Below, piece by piece: positions 52,932 to 61,799 of a DNA stretch of 64,000 nucleotides. Numbering within the stretch: position 1 is the first letter of the stretch; the number at the start of each line of letters is the position of its first letter. Origin of the DNA: 73-13 sp035556075 (lineage in GTDB: Bacteria > Actinomycetota > Actinomycetes > Actinomycetales > Microbacteriaceae); contig DATMFQ010000012.1 of assembly GCA_035556075.1 (NCBI GenBank), positions 1-64,000 of the forward strand. The letters are read 5' to 3'. A program made the position numbers and the translations under genes. The notes beneath the pieces are model-generated. The model was not told where the DNA came from. It saw only the letters and a list, made by a program, of their open reading frames with translations, and did not search any database.

Positions 52932-54266
52932 TCAGAGCTTTGCGAGGAATGCGCGGTAGAACGCGATCCCGGCGAGCCAGGAGTCCACGCGGATGCGTTC
53001 GTCGACGGCGTGGAGGGCGGCGCGTTCCGCCTCCGACAGGTCGAACGGCGTGAAGCGGTAGACCGCCTCGGTGAGGCTCGTGAACGACCTCGAGTCGGTC
53101 GCACCGGTCTGACCGTACGGGGCCGGCACGACGTCGGGGAAGATGTCGGCGATCGTCGCGACGAGGCGTTCCCAGCCGGGCCCGTCGGTGGGCGAGATAG
53201 GGGCCGGCTCCCAGCCGGAGATGAGCTCGACGTCGACACCGCGGTCCCCGGTCGCCGCGCGGAGCCGCTCGAGCGTGCCGGCGAGCGTCTCGCCGGCGAG
53301 GACCCGCGCATTCATGACCGCCTCGGCGCGCTCGGGCACCGCGTTGAGCGCGTGGCCGCCCGAGATCTGCGTTGCGACGACGGTCGTCCGCGTCATCGCG
53401 GCGCCTTCGGGCTTCGACTGCAGGGCCCGCACGAGCAGCGGTCCGCTCCACGCGACACCGCGGTAGAGCCAGGGCAGGAGCCCGCGGCCGCCGCGCCCCG
53501 CGGCGCGGAACATACCGCGCGTCGCCGCGGTGAGCCTGGCCGGGAAGGGCCCGCGGTCGATCCGGGCGATCGCCGTCGACAGCCGGAGAATCGCCGAGTT
53601 CGCCGGTGGGGCGGAGGAGTGCCCGCCCTGCGTCGTGACGCTGAGCCGGAAATTCGCGACCCCCTTCTCCGTGATGCCGATCGCCGCGAGCCGCGCATCG
53701 ACCCCGGGGAGGAATCCGCCGACGATCGCGCCGCCCTCGTCGAGAACAAGCTCCGGCCGCACACCGCGCTCCGCGAGCAGTGCCGCGGCCGCGGCGGCAC
53801 CGGTCCCATTCGTCTCCTCGTCATGTCCGAAGACGAACCACACATCGCGCGTCGGCCGGAAGCCATCGGCGGCGAGGTGGTCGGCGGCCTCGAGGATCGC
53901 GACGAGTGAGCCCTTGTCGTCGATCGTGCCGCGGCCCCAGATGATCCGGTCGCCGTCATGGTCGACGAGCTCGGCATCGAACGCGGGGTGTCGCCAGTCC
54001 TCGAGCCGACCGGGGGCGACGACGTCCTGGTGGGCCATGAGGATCACGGGCGGGAGCGCGGGATCGACACCGGGCCAGCGCCACAGCATCGTGTGCCCGG
54101 CGACGAGCTCTCGCTCGACGCTCGCGTGCACGGTCGGGTAGGCCTCGGCGACCGCGTCCCGGAAGGCCTCGAAGGCCGCCCAGTTCGTCGATCCGACGTC
54201 GGCGAGGGAAACGGTAGGAATGCGCAGGAGCACCCGGAATCGTTCGACCGCGGCATCGTTGCTCAC
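52932..54266 (-). CDS. M20/M25/M40-family metallo-hydrolase (peptidase)
   Basis: A 444-residue zinc-dependent carboxypeptidase/deacylase-like enzyme. Metal ligands are seen in ILMAHQDVV (His), GRGTIDDKGSLVA (Asp) and GHDEETNGTG (Glu-Glu, the second the catalytic base region), with the dimerisation lid between. The subgroup resembles carboxypeptidase PM20D1/Cps1-like proteins. GTG 54266 lies 7 bases after TACGCT. Divergent from the SNF2 gene. Confidence 0.9.
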   Translation of the reverse strand: MSNDAAVERFRVLLRIPTVSLADVGSTNWAAFEAFRDAVAEAYPTVHASVERELVAGHTMLWRWPGVDPALPPVILMAHQDVVAPGRLEDWRHPAFDAELVDHDGDRIIWGRGTIDDKGSLVAILEAADHLAADGFRPTRDVWFVFGHDEETNGTGAAAAAALLAERGVRPELVLDEGGAIVGGFLPGVDARLAAIGITEKGVANFRLSVTTQGGHSSAPPANSAILRLSTAIARIDRGPFPARLTAATRGMFRAAGRGGRGLLPWLYRGVAWSGPLLVRALQSKPEGAAMTRTTVVATQISGGHALNAVPERAEAVMNARVLAGETLAGTLERLRAATGDRGVDVELISGWEPAPISPTDGPGWERLVATIADIFPDVVPAPYGQTGATDSRSFTSLTEAVYRFTPFDLSEAERAALHAVDERIRVDSWLAGIAFYRAFLAKL

Positions 54267-54273
54267 CTTCCCG

Positions 54274-54279
54274 AGCGTA
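54274..54279 (-). promoter_or_regulatory. -10 box TACGCT of the M20 gene
   Basis: Minus-strand hexamer (54279-54274) ending 7 bases before GTG 54266; leaderless transcript predicted. Only 6 bases separate it from the divergent TAAGAT box. Confidence 0.55.
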
Positions 54280-54285
54280 GTGGGC

Positions 54286-54291
54286 TAAGAT
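54286..54291 (+). promoter_or_regulatory. -10 box TAAGAT of the SNF2 gene
   Basis: TAAGAT 140 bases before the SNF2 start; back-to-back with the M20 promoter, so RNA polymerase can probably not occupy both at once. Confidence 0.45.
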
Positions 54292-54430
54292 GGCCCGTAG
54301 CGCGCCGACCGCGCGACCACCGGGAGTTCGCACTCGGGTCTGGTCCGAGGCCGCACGCAGTTCGAGGCCAGGTCGGCCCGATCGCATCACCCGCACCAGC
54401 ACCGCCGCGTCAGCGGCACGGAGACGAGTA

Positions 54431-56554
54431 GTGGCACCCACAGCCGAAGCAACGGCGAAGTCCCGCGCACACGCGCCCCGTCGGCGCGCCCGCCCCGGCG
54501 ATGAGACCGGCGTCATCCCGATCCTGGCGCGCGCGGCTCGCGAGGTCGAGTCCGCCGTGCAGAAGGGCCCGCTCAAGCCGGCGAGCCGCACCCGGTTCCA
54601 GGTCGCCGCGCTGCTGCTCCGGGAGGAGAAGGAGCGAGTCAAGCACGACGAGCACCTCACCGAGGCCGACCGTCAGAGCGAGCAGAAGCGGCTCGACGGA
54701 CTCGCGGGCATCCTCGCGAAGACCGCGGCACGAGACCCGAGCCTCATGGGACTCCTCGAGGCCGACGCGCCGACCACACCCGCCGCGAAGGCGCTGCGGC
54801 GCCAGATGCTCATCGATGCCGGCATCGAACTCGCCCCCGAGGAGCTGCTCATCGTCGAGGAGCCGAAGCAGGTCGAGGCCCAGACCACCAAGCAGGTGCT
54901 GCCCGCCTCCGTTCGCCAGATGCAGATGGCGAATCCGTTCCTCGCCCCCGATCTCGACGCGCTGCAGCCGCAGCGCACCACGACCGGTCGGCTGCTGAAC
55001 TGGGAGCTCGTCGAGCCGCTCTTCCGCTCGTTCGAATCCGGTGCGGGCGGTGTCGCGGCGTCGATGGAGCTCCCGGCGCCCGGATCGCTGAAGGCGGCGG
55101 GTGATCTCGAGCTCATGCCGCACCAGTCACAGTTCGTCGAGAGCGCTCGGCAGGGGCACCGCACCTTCCTCCTCGCTGATGAGCCGGGACTCGGGAAGAC
55201 CGCGCAGGCGCTACTCGCCGCGCAGGCCACCGGTGCCTTCCCGCTGCTCGCCGTCGTCCCGAACGTCGTCAAGACGAACTGGGCGCGCGAGGTCGCTCGT
55301 TGGATCCCGAATCGACGCGTGTCCGTCGTGCACGGCGACGGCGACGACGTTGACGCCTTCGCCGATGTCATCGTCGTCAACTATGAGGTGCTCGACCGGC
55401 ACGTCGGCTGGCTCGGCAGGTTCGGCTTCAAGGGCATGGTCGTCGACGAGGCGCATTTCATCAAGAACCTGAAGTCGGAGCGCTCGAAGCACGTGCTCGC
55501 GCTGTCTCGCAATATCCGCGCGGCGCACCCGCGGGCGCTCTTCGTCGCCCTCACCGGCACGCCCCTCATCAACACGATCGAGGACTTCCGTGCGATCTGG
55601 CTGTACCTCGGCTGGCTCATCGAGGACGGCCGCGGCAACCAGAAGCCGTCGCCGCAGCTGCTGAGCGAACTCGAGGCGACAGGGCTGACTCCGCTCGACC
55701 CCGGGTTCTTCGCCGCGGCGCGGCAGGCGGTCATTGATCTCGGCATCGTCCGGCGACGCAAGGTGGACGTCGCCGCCGACATCCCCGCGCGGCGCATCGC
55801 CGACATCCCGGTCGAGCTCGACGACGAGCTGGGCGGCTCGATCCGCGCCGCCGAGCAGGCGCTCACCACGCGGCTCCTCGACCGCTATGCGCGGCTCGTC
55901 GCGCTCCGGCCAGATGCCGCCCGCGAGGATCTCATTCGGGTCGTCGCGCACGCCGAGCTCGAGGAGTCGAAGGGGGCCACGGGCGGCGACAATGTCTTCA
56001 CGATGGTCCGACGCATCGGGCAGGGCAAGGCGAGTCTCGCCGCCGACTACACGGCCAACCTGGCCCGCTCCGTCGGCAAGGTCGTGTTCTTCGCCAAGCA
56101 CATCGACGTCATGGACACCGTGGAAGACCAGCTCGCCCGCCTGGGCGTGCGCTCGGTGTCGATCCGCGGTGACCAGAGCGCCAAGGCACGCCAGGAGGCC
56201 ATCGATTCGTTCACCAACGACCCGGCGGTCGAGGTCGTCGTCTGCTCGCTGCTCGCCGCCGGCGTCGGGCTCAACCTGCAGGCGGCGTCGAACGTCGTCC
56301 TCGCGGAGCTGTCCTGGACGTCGGCGGAGCAGACGCAGGCGATCGACCGGGTGCACCGGATCGGGCAGGACATGCCTGTCACCGCCTGGCGGATCATCGC
56401 GGCCCACACCGTCGACGCCCGCATCGCTGACCTCATCGGCGAGAAGGCCGGGCTCGCCGCGCGCGCGCTCGATGGCGCCGACGACGAGGTCCAGGCCGAG
56501 ACGAACATCCAGCTCGAGGCGATCGCCGGGCTGCTGCGCGACGCGCTCGCCTGA
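54431..56554 (+). CDS. SNF2-family DNA-dependent ATPase/helicase
   Basis: A 707-residue SF2 protein of the SNF2 type, closest in layout to SMARCAL1/HepA-like ATPases. Motif I DEPGLGKT is at 250-257, motif II DEAH at 339-342, motif III LTGTPLINT follows, and the C-terminal helicase half has VVCSLLAAGVGLNLQAASNV and QAIDRVHRIGQ. The N-terminal 230 residues are basic then helical and unassigned. Start GTG 54431 follows GGAG; the open frame back to 54290 is Arg/Ser-rich and covers the promoter. A role in chromosome remodelling or repair is likely; no partner nuclease or methylase is adjacent. Confidence 0.88.
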   Translation: MAPTAEATAKSRAHAPRRRARPGDETGVIPILARAAREVESAVQKGPLKPASRTRFQVAALLLREEKERVKHDEHLTEADRQSEQKRLDGLAGILAKTAARDPSLMGLLEADAPTTPAAKALRRQMLIDAGIELAPEELLIVEEPKQVEAQTTKQVLPASVRQMQMANPFLAPDLDALQPQRTTTGRLLNWELVEPLFRSFESGAGGVAASMELPAPGSLKAAGDLELMPHQSQFVESARQGHRTFLLADEPGLGKTAQALLAAQATGAFPLLAVVPNVVKTNWAREVARWIPNRRVSVVHGDGDDVDAFADVIVVNYEVLDRHVGWLGRFGFKGMVVDEAHFIKNLKSERSKHVLALSRNIRAAHPRALFVALTGTPLINTIEDFRAIWLYLGWLIEDGRGNQKPSPQLLSELEATGLTPLDPGFFAAARQAVIDLGIVRRRKVDVAADIPARRIADIPVELDDELGGSIRAAEQALTTRLLDRYARLVALRPDAAREDLIRVVAHAELEESKGATGGDNVFTMVRRIGQGKASLAADYTANLARSVGKVVFFAKHIDVMDTVEDQLARLGVRSVSIRGDQSAKARQEAIDSFTNDPAVEVVVCSLLAAGVGLNLQAASNVVLAELSWTSAEQTQAIDRVHRIGQDMPVTAWRIIAAHTVDARIADLIGEKAGLAARALDGADDEVQAETNIQLEAIAGLLRDALA

Positions 56555-56592
56555 GCGGAGACGGTCCGCCGTCCCCGAGTTCGCCGCTCCGC

Positions 56593-56598
56593 TAGGCT
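56593..56598 (+). promoter_or_regulatory. -10 box TAGGCT of the alpha/beta hydrolase gene
   Basis: Ends 6 bases before GTG 56605; leaderless transcript predicted. Confidence 0.55.
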
Positions 56599-56604
56599 CG
56601 CGGC

Positions 56605-57558
56605 GTGGTGCTCGATGCGACGCCCCGACGGCAGGGGGACCCGTCCGATCTCCGGGGGATGACGGCTGCGGAGGCGATGCAGCGCGACCGCGAGCTCGAG
56701 GGGATCGACTGGTCCCACATTCCTCCCGACATCCAGCGGTGGAGCATCGACGCGCCGAGCGGGCGGCTCGCGGGGATCCAGGCCGGTGCGCCGGGGTCGC
56801 TGCGCATCCTGCTCGTGCCGGGGGTGACGGGCTCGAAGGAGGACTTCCTGCTCATGCTGCCGCTGCTGGCCAGCGCGGGCTATCTCGTCGAGAGCTACGA
56901 CCTCGCGGGCCACTACGACTCGATCGATGCGGGCCCGGAGCGGCTCGACCCGCCGCGGCGACACTACGATCATGACCTCTTCGTCGACGACCTGCTCGCC
57001 GTCATCGACCACGGCGAGGGCCCCGTCCACCTGCTCGGCTACTCGTTCGCCGGCACTGTCGCGCAGCTCGTCGCGGTGCGCCACCCGGAGCGCATCGCCT
57101 CGCTGACTTTGCTGTCATGCCCGCCGGTCGCGGGGCAGACCTTCCGCGCGACGAAGAGCGCACTTGGGCCACTGTCCCGAGTGGTCGGCGGACGGCAGGG
57201 CGCCGGGCTCATGCTCTGGGGCATCCGGCAGAACTTCAACCGGACGCCGCAGCACCGCTACGACTTCGTCATGGCACGAATGCCGCGGTTGCGTCGCGCG
57301 GCAATCGATGACGTCATCGGGCTCATGCGTCGCACGCCCGATCTCGCCTCCGAGCTCGCGGCGCTCCGGTTGCCGAAGCTCGTCGCGTACGGTGCGCACG
57401 ACCTCTGGCCGGCCGGCGCGCACGAGCGCTTCGCGCGGGACATCGGCGCGAGGGTCGTCCGCTATGACGAGGCGGGGCACAGCCCGTGCGAGGAGACGCC
57501 GCACCAGCTCAGCCGCGACCTGCTCCAGCTGATCGAGGGTACTCAGGCCGAGGTGTAG
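56605..57558 (+). CDS. Alpha/beta-fold hydrolase
   Basis: A 317-residue alpha/beta hydrolase: oxyanion region LLVPGVTGSKEDFLL, nucleophile elbow GYSFAGTVA (Ser), the acid near AYGAHDLWP and His in YDEAGHSPCEETP. Substrate unknown. The GTG start (VVLDATPRRQG) is set by the -10 box. Its last 16 bases overlap the convergent glycosyltransferase gene. Confidence 0.88.
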   Translation: MVLDATPRRQGDPSDLRGMTAAEAMQRDRELEGIDWSHIPPDIQRWSIDAPSGRLAGIQAGAPGSLRILLVPGVTGSKEDFLLMLPLLASAGYLVESYDLAGHYDSIDAGPERLDPPRRHYDHDLFVDDLLAVIDHGEGPVHLLGYSFAGTVAQLVAVRHPERIASLTLLSCPPVAGQTFRATKSALGPLSRVVGGRQGAGLMLWGIRQNFNRTPQHRYDFVMARMPRLRRAAIDDVIGLMRRTPDLASELAALRLPKLVAYGAHDLWPAGAHERFARDIGARVVRYDEAGHSPCEETPHQLSRDLLQLIEGTQAEV

Positions 57559-58313
57559 CTCGCGCCGGGCTCCTCGTCGGCGAGTCGGCTCGCGACCCAC
57601 TCGCGTCGGCGGTCGAGGTAATTCTGCTCCGAGCCGTTGAGCGCGAGCGTGACGAGCGCCATCCGGACCCGGCGGCCGAGTCCGCGCCAGGTGTCGAAGG
57701 GCCGCGCCGAGACGCCGACGACGAGGCTCCGGTCGAAGCGCACCCCCATGCCGGGCTCGAGATTGATCGTGAGGTCGAGGTCGTCGTGGACGTCGGCGCG
57801 ATCGACGTGGGCGCGTTGCCGCAGCGTCGGCCAGATGCTCGCCCGCAGTGCGAGGTTCGAGCCGAAGAGCACGTCGTGGGCGAAGAGTCGGCCGAGGATC
57901 GCGGGATACAGGTCGAGGTAGCAGTGAGTGGCGATCCAGTGGATGACGGCGTTGCGTCCGTAGAACCGCCCCGGCCCGCTCAGCGCGTCGAGCCCGGGTG
58001 CGGCCTCGAAGGCCGCGACGACGCGGGCGACCCAGTCGGCTGGCGGCACGGAGTCCGCGTCGAGGCGCAGCAACAGCTCATAGGATGCCGCATTGAACCC
58101 GGCGGCGGTCGCGAGCGGGATGCCGCGGCGCGGCTGTGTGACGACTCGAGCACCGTGCCGGAGGGCGACCTCGACGGTGTTGTCGGTCGAACCGTTGTCG
58201 ACGACGATGAGCTCGTCGGGCGCGTGGGTCTGCCGGTCGAGGGCCGTCAGGCACTGCTCGAGCATCTCCGCGTCGTTGAGCGAAGGCACGATGACCGAGG
58301 TGCGCAGTGACAT
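57543..58313 (-). CDS. Family 2 glycosyltransferase
   Basis: A 256-residue GT-A glycosyltransferase that transfers a sugar from a nucleotide donor, perhaps to a lipid carrier or wall polymer. VIVPSLNDAEMLEQCLTALD and DELIVVDNGSTDNT form the nucleotide-binding start; LLRLDADSVPP is the DxD metal site. No clear transmembrane helix. ATG 58313 lies 7 bases after a TAGCCT box; upstream in-frame codons cover the promoter. It overlaps the convergent hydrolase gene end. Confidence 0.88.
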   Translation of the reverse strand: MSLRTSVIVPSLNDAEMLEQCLTALDRQTHAPDELIVVDNGSTDNTVEVALRHGARVVTQPRRGIPLATAAGFNAASYELLLRLDADSVPPADWVARVVAAFEAAPGLDALSGPGRFYGRNAVIHWIATHCYLDLYPAILGRLFAHDVLFGSNLALRASIWPTLRQRAHVDRADVHDDLDLTINLEPGMGVRFDRSLVVGVSARPFDTWRGLGRRVRMALVTLALNGSEQNYLDRRREWVASRLADEEPGASYTSA

Positions 58314-58320
58314 CGGCATC

Positions 58321-58330
58321 AGGCTACCCT
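58321..58330. promoter_or_regulatory. Fused divergent -10 boxes of the glycosyltransferase and PrsW-like genes
   Basis: Minus-strand TAGCCT (58326-58321) and plus-strand TACCCT (58325-58330) share the TA at 58325-58326. They end 7 and 6 bases before their start codons (58313 and 58337), so both mRNAs should be leaderless, and the two genes start 24 bases apart. Confidence 0.6.
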
Positions 58331-58336
58331 GGCGAC

Positions 58337-59398
58337 GTGTCGCAATCACGGCGTTCGCGGCGCGTCCCGGGCCAGTTCCTCCTCGCGACGATCGGCATCC
58401 CGATCGCCTCCCTCGGGGTGCTGTTCGTGCTCGGACTCTGGTTCGACCTGCTCGGTCCCGGTGACGCCTTGCTCGGGATGGCGCTCGCGCTCCTGCCGTT
58501 CGCGATCGTCGTCGCCGGGGTGCGGTGGGTGGATCGCTGGGAGCGGGAGCCGCGCTGGGCGGTCGCCTTTGCCCTGCTGTGGGGCGCGGGCTTCTGCGCG
58601 ATCATCGGCATCTCCGTCGACTTCGGTGCCGCCGGACCGGGCAGTCATCTCACGGTCGCGGTGGTGCAGGCGCCGATCGTCGAGGAGGTCGCGAAGGCGC
58701 TCGTGCTCCTCATCCTCGTCGTCGTCGCCCGGCGGCAGCTCGACGGGCCGGTCGACGGCATTGTCTACGCGGCTTGGACCGCGGCGGGGTTCGCATTCAT
58801 CGAGAACGTCCTGTACTTCGGCGCCGAGTTCGCCACCGGCGGCGATGTCCCCGGCCTGTTCCTCGTGCGCGGCCTCATGTCGCCATTCGCCCACCTCATG
58901 TTCAGCGCCTGCGTCGGCATCGCCGTCGGTGCGGCTGTGCGTCGCGGGCGCAGCTTCCCTGGCGTGGCGCTGGCCTGGCTGCTCGGGCTCGTGCCCGCGA
59001 TCGGGCTGCACCTGGTGTGGAACGTCGCACTGGTGGTCGTCTCGGATTTCCTGGTCTATTACCTCCTCGTCCAGCTGCCACTGTTTGCCGGCATGGTGTG
59101 GGCGGTGTCGTGGTTCCGCCGCGAGGAGCGACGGATCACGGCGGCGCGGCTGAGCGAGTTCGCCGCGGCGGGCTACTTGCACCTGAGCGAGGTCGACACC
59201 CTGGCGACCCGCGAGGGACGTCGCCGCGCCCGCCAGTGGGCGAGCGACTCGGGCCGCGGTGCCGAGATGCATGCGTACATCCGGACCGCGACGCGACTCG
59301 CCTTCGCCGGGCAGCGCTCCCGCACCGGCGGTGGCGCGGAGGAGGTCGAGCAGGCGCTCGTGGCGTTCGAGGCGGCTCGGGCCGAGATCCGGCGCTGA
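58337..59398 (+). CDS. PrsW-family intramembrane metalloprotease
   Basis: A 353-residue protein with about eight transmembrane helices and the PrsW signatures: VEEVAKA (Glu116-Glu117...Lys120), FAFIENVLYFG (Glu156-Asn157), HLMFS and a late His in IGLHLVWNV. Bacterial PrsW cleaves anti-sigma factors inside the membrane. The C-terminal 100 residues are cytosolic, helical and charged. No anti-sigma gene is nearby. GTG 58337 is set by the -10 box. Confidence 0.88.
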   Translation: MSQSRRSRRVPGQFLLATIGIPIASLGVLFVLGLWFDLLGPGDALLGMALALLPFAIVVAGVRWVDRWEREPRWAVAFALLWGAGFCAIIGISVDFGAAGPGSHLTVAVVQAPIVEEVAKALVLLILVVVARRQLDGPVDGIVYAAWTAAGFAFIENVLYFGAEFATGGDVPGLFLVRGLMSPFAHLMFSACVGIAVGAAVRRGRSFPGVALAWLLGLVPAIGLHLVWNVALVVVSDFLVYYLLVQLPLFAGMVWAVSWFRREERRITAARLSEFAAAGYLHLSEVDTLATREGRRRARQWASDSGRGAEMHAYIRTATRLAFAGQRSRTGGGAEEVEQALVAFEAARAEIRR

Positions 59399-59436
59399 GG
59401 GCGTGGCCCCCGCGGCCGGCGTCGCAGCGGACGGAC

Positions 59437-59442
59437 TACACT
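59437..59442 (+). promoter_or_regulatory. -10 box TACACT of the HelD gene within an inverted repeat
   Basis: TACACT lies inside the 6-bp inverted repeat CGGACT / AGTCCG (59433-59452), 31 bases before the HelD start. The repeat could be an operator. Confidence 0.5.
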
Positions 59443-59473
59443 GGACAGTCCGCAATTTCCAGGTGGGAGAGCG

Positions 59474-61726
59474 ATGACGTCGGCTGAAGTGGCTCGTGAG
59501 CGCGAGTATGTGCATGGTCTGTATGCGCGCCTCGATGGCATTCGCGACGCGGTGCAGCGCGAGCTCGAGGCCGTGCGCGGCGTTGGCGGCGACGGGGGCA
59601 CACACCAGTCACGGACCGAGCGGGACGCATTCGCCCGGATCTATGAGGACCGGATCGCCCAGCTGCGGGAGATCGACGAGCGGCTCGCGTTCGGTCGGCT
59701 CGAGCTGCAGCCGGTCGACGGCGAGGAGGTGCTCCACTACATCGGTCGGATCGGGCTGCGCGACGAGGAGCAGCAGCCGTTGCTGCTGGACTGGCGGGTG
59801 CCGCAGGCGTCCGCGTTCTACCAGGCGACCGCCGCGGCCCCGCTCGGGGCCAGGGCGCGACGCCACCTGCATTCGCGCGGTCGCGACGTCATCGGGGTCG
59901 ACGACGAGGTCTTCGACTCGGCGCTGCTCGCGGAGGATCGCGCTGAGCTGCAGGGTGAGGCGGCGCTCATGGCCGCGCTCACGATGGAGCGCACCGGGCG
60001 CATGCAGGACATTGTCGCGACCATCCAGGCGGAGCAGGACCGGATCATTCGTGCCGACCTGCACGGGGCCCTCGTCGTGCAGGGCGGGCCGGGCACCGGC
60101 AAGACCGCGGTCGCGCTGCACCGCGCGGCCTACCTGCTCTACTCGCATCGGGAGCGGCTCGCCTCCGCGGGTGTGCTCATCGTCGGGCCGTCCCAGTCGT
60201 TCCTCGAGTACATCGAGGCGGTGCTGCCGTCGCTCGGCGAGACGGGGGTGGTGACGGCGTCGCTCGGCTCGCTGTTCCCCGGGGTCGAGGCGACGACCGA
60301 GGATCAGCCGGCGGCCGCGGCGCTCAAGGGCAGTCTCGAGATGGCGAAGCTGCTGCGGCGCGCGGTGAAGTCGCGCCAGGTGGCGCCAACGGCCGACACC
60401 GATGTCGAGGTGGACGGTGAGCGGATCCGCGTACCCGCGTCGCTCGTGCGCGACGCGATGCGACGCGCCTGGGATTCGCACCGGCCCCACAACGTCGCGA
60501 GGGTCACCTTCAACCGGGTCGCGATCACCGCGATCGCCGAGCTGCTCGCCGAGGAGCTGCGGCAGCGGGGCCGCGCGATCGACGACAGCGACCTCGCGCT
60601 GCTGCGCGAGGATGTGCGCACCGCGTACGACGTCAAGGTGCTGCTCAACACCGCGTGGCTGCCGCTCACCCCGCAGAAGCTCGTCGAGGACCTCTTTGCC
60701 CGGCCGAACTGGTTCGCGACGCTGACCCCGCGGTGGACGCCCGAGCAGCGGGCACTGCTGCGCCGCGATCGCGGGGCCGCATTCACCATCTCGGATGTGC
60801 CGCTCCTCGACGAGGCCGCGGAGTTGCTCGGCGAGGACCCCGTCGCGGACACGACGGGGCGGGAGCGCGAGCGCCAGTTCAAGCGGGATCTGGAGAATGC
60901 GCAGGCCGCGATCCGCAATATGCAGGTCGAGGGGCTCGTCGACGCCCGGCAGCTCGCCGAGTCGTTTGCGGATGGTGCGATGACCCGGGCGAGCGCCGCG
61001 GAGCTCGCCGTCAGCGATCGGACCTGGACGTTCGGCCACATTGTCGTCGACGAGGCGCAGGAGCTCTCGCCGATGCAATGGCGGCTCCTCGTGCGCAAGA
61101 ATCCGCTGAAGTCGTTCACGATCGTCGGTGACGTCGCGCAGCTGTCGTCTGCGGCGGGCACGGGGGACTGGGAGCGGGCGCTGCGGCCGGTGTTTCGGGA
61201 CGCCTGGCGTGTCGAGCACCTCACGGTCAACTACCGGACGCCAGCGCAGATCGCGGCCGCGGCGGAGGCGATGGCGGCGGCGAACGGGGTGCCGGTCACG
61301 CCGACGAAGTCGGTGCGGGAGGGTGACTGGCCGGTCGAGGTCGATCGGGTTGCTTCGGAAGACGGCCTTGCCGACGCGATCACCGCGGCCGTGCGCCGGG
61401 TCCGCGCCGATGCGGCCGATGCGGCCTCGGTCGCGGTCATCGCGACGCCGGCGACGATCGACCTCGTGGCGGCGCAGCTCACCGCGACGCTCGGCGCCGA
61501 GGTCCTCGGGCGCGGGAGCGCGGGGCTCCGCCGACCGGTCGCGCTGCTGAGCCCGCAGGACGCGAAGGGGCTCGAGTTCGACATCGTCATCGTCGTCGAG
61601 CCGGCCGACATCATCGCCGATGCGCCGCGCGGCGCGGGGGCGCTGTATGTCGCGATGACCCGGCCGACGCAGCGCCTCGTGCTCGTCGCGGCGGGGCCGC
61701 TGCCGCGCGGCATCGACTACTTCTGA
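59474..61726 (+). CDS. helD: HelD-like RNA polymerase recycling ATPase (UvrD/Rep superfamily)
   Basis: A 750-residue SF1-type ATPase of the HelD class, which pulls stalled RNA polymerase off DNA. N-terminal coiled-coil (EREYVHGLYARLDGIRDAVQ), the HelD landmark DEEQQPLLLDWRVPQASAFY near residue 98, Walker A GGPGTGKT at 204-211, motif II VVDEAQELSPMQWRLL, and C-terminal motifs SPQDAKGLEFDIVIVV and YVAMTRPTQ. Organisation is that of actinobacterial (class II) HelD. ATG 59474 follows GGGAGAG. No rifampicin-associated element is seen upstream. Confidence 0.9.
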   Translation: MTSAEVAREREYVHGLYARLDGIRDAVQRELEAVRGVGGDGGTHQSRTERDAFARIYEDRIAQLREIDERLAFGRLELQPVDGEEVLHYIGRIGLRDEEQQPLLLDWRVPQASAFYQATAAAPLGARARRHLHSRGRDVIGVDDEVFDSALLAEDRAELQGEAALMAALTMERTGRMQDIVATIQAEQDRIIRADLHGALVVQGGPGTGKTAVALHRAAYLLYSHRERLASAGVLIVGPSQSFLEYIEAVLPSLGETGVVTASLGSLFPGVEATTEDQPAAAALKGSLEMAKLLRRAVKSRQVAPTADTDVEVDGERIRVPASLVRDAMRRAWDSHRPHNVARVTFNRVAITAIAELLAEELRQRGRAIDDSDLALLREDVRTAYDVKVLLNTAWLPLTPQKLVEDLFARPNWFATLTPRWTPEQRALLRRDRGAAFTISDVPLLDEAAELLGEDPVADTTGRERERQFKRDLENAQAAIRNMQVEGLVDARQLAESFADGAMTRASAAELAVSDRTWTFGHIVVDEAQELSPMQWRLLVRKNPLKSFTIVGDVAQLSSAAGTGDWERALRPVFRDAWRVEHLTVNYRTPAQIAAAAEAMAAANGVPVTPTKSVREGDWPVEVDRVASEDGLADAITAAVRRVRADAADAASVAVIATPATIDLVAAQLTATLGAEVLGRGSAGLRRPVALLSPQDAKGLEFDIVIVVEPADIIADAPRGAGALYVAMTRPTQRLVLVAAGPLPRGIDYF

Positions 61727-61787
61727 GGCGCGGTCGGCGCAGTCCTCGACCTCGATGCGTTTCGTCCGGGCGGTGTGCCCCGCCCAG

Positions 61788-61793
61788 TAGCCT
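61788..61793 (+). promoter_or_regulatory. -10 box TAGCCT of the first yhhN-like gene
   Basis: Ends 6 bases before ATG 61800; leaderless transcript predicted. Confidence 0.55.
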
Positions 61794-61799
61794 TGGCGC

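Noticed and set aside
55030..55039. GTTCGAATCC, a T-loop-like tRNA signature
   Set aside because: It lies inside the SNF2 coding sequence and no cloverleaf can be built around it.
54431..61726. Defence island (SNF2 plus HelD helicase)
   Set aside because: No methylase, nuclease, PLD or other DISARM/RM partner is present; HelD is an RNA polymerase factor and the genes between are unrelated.
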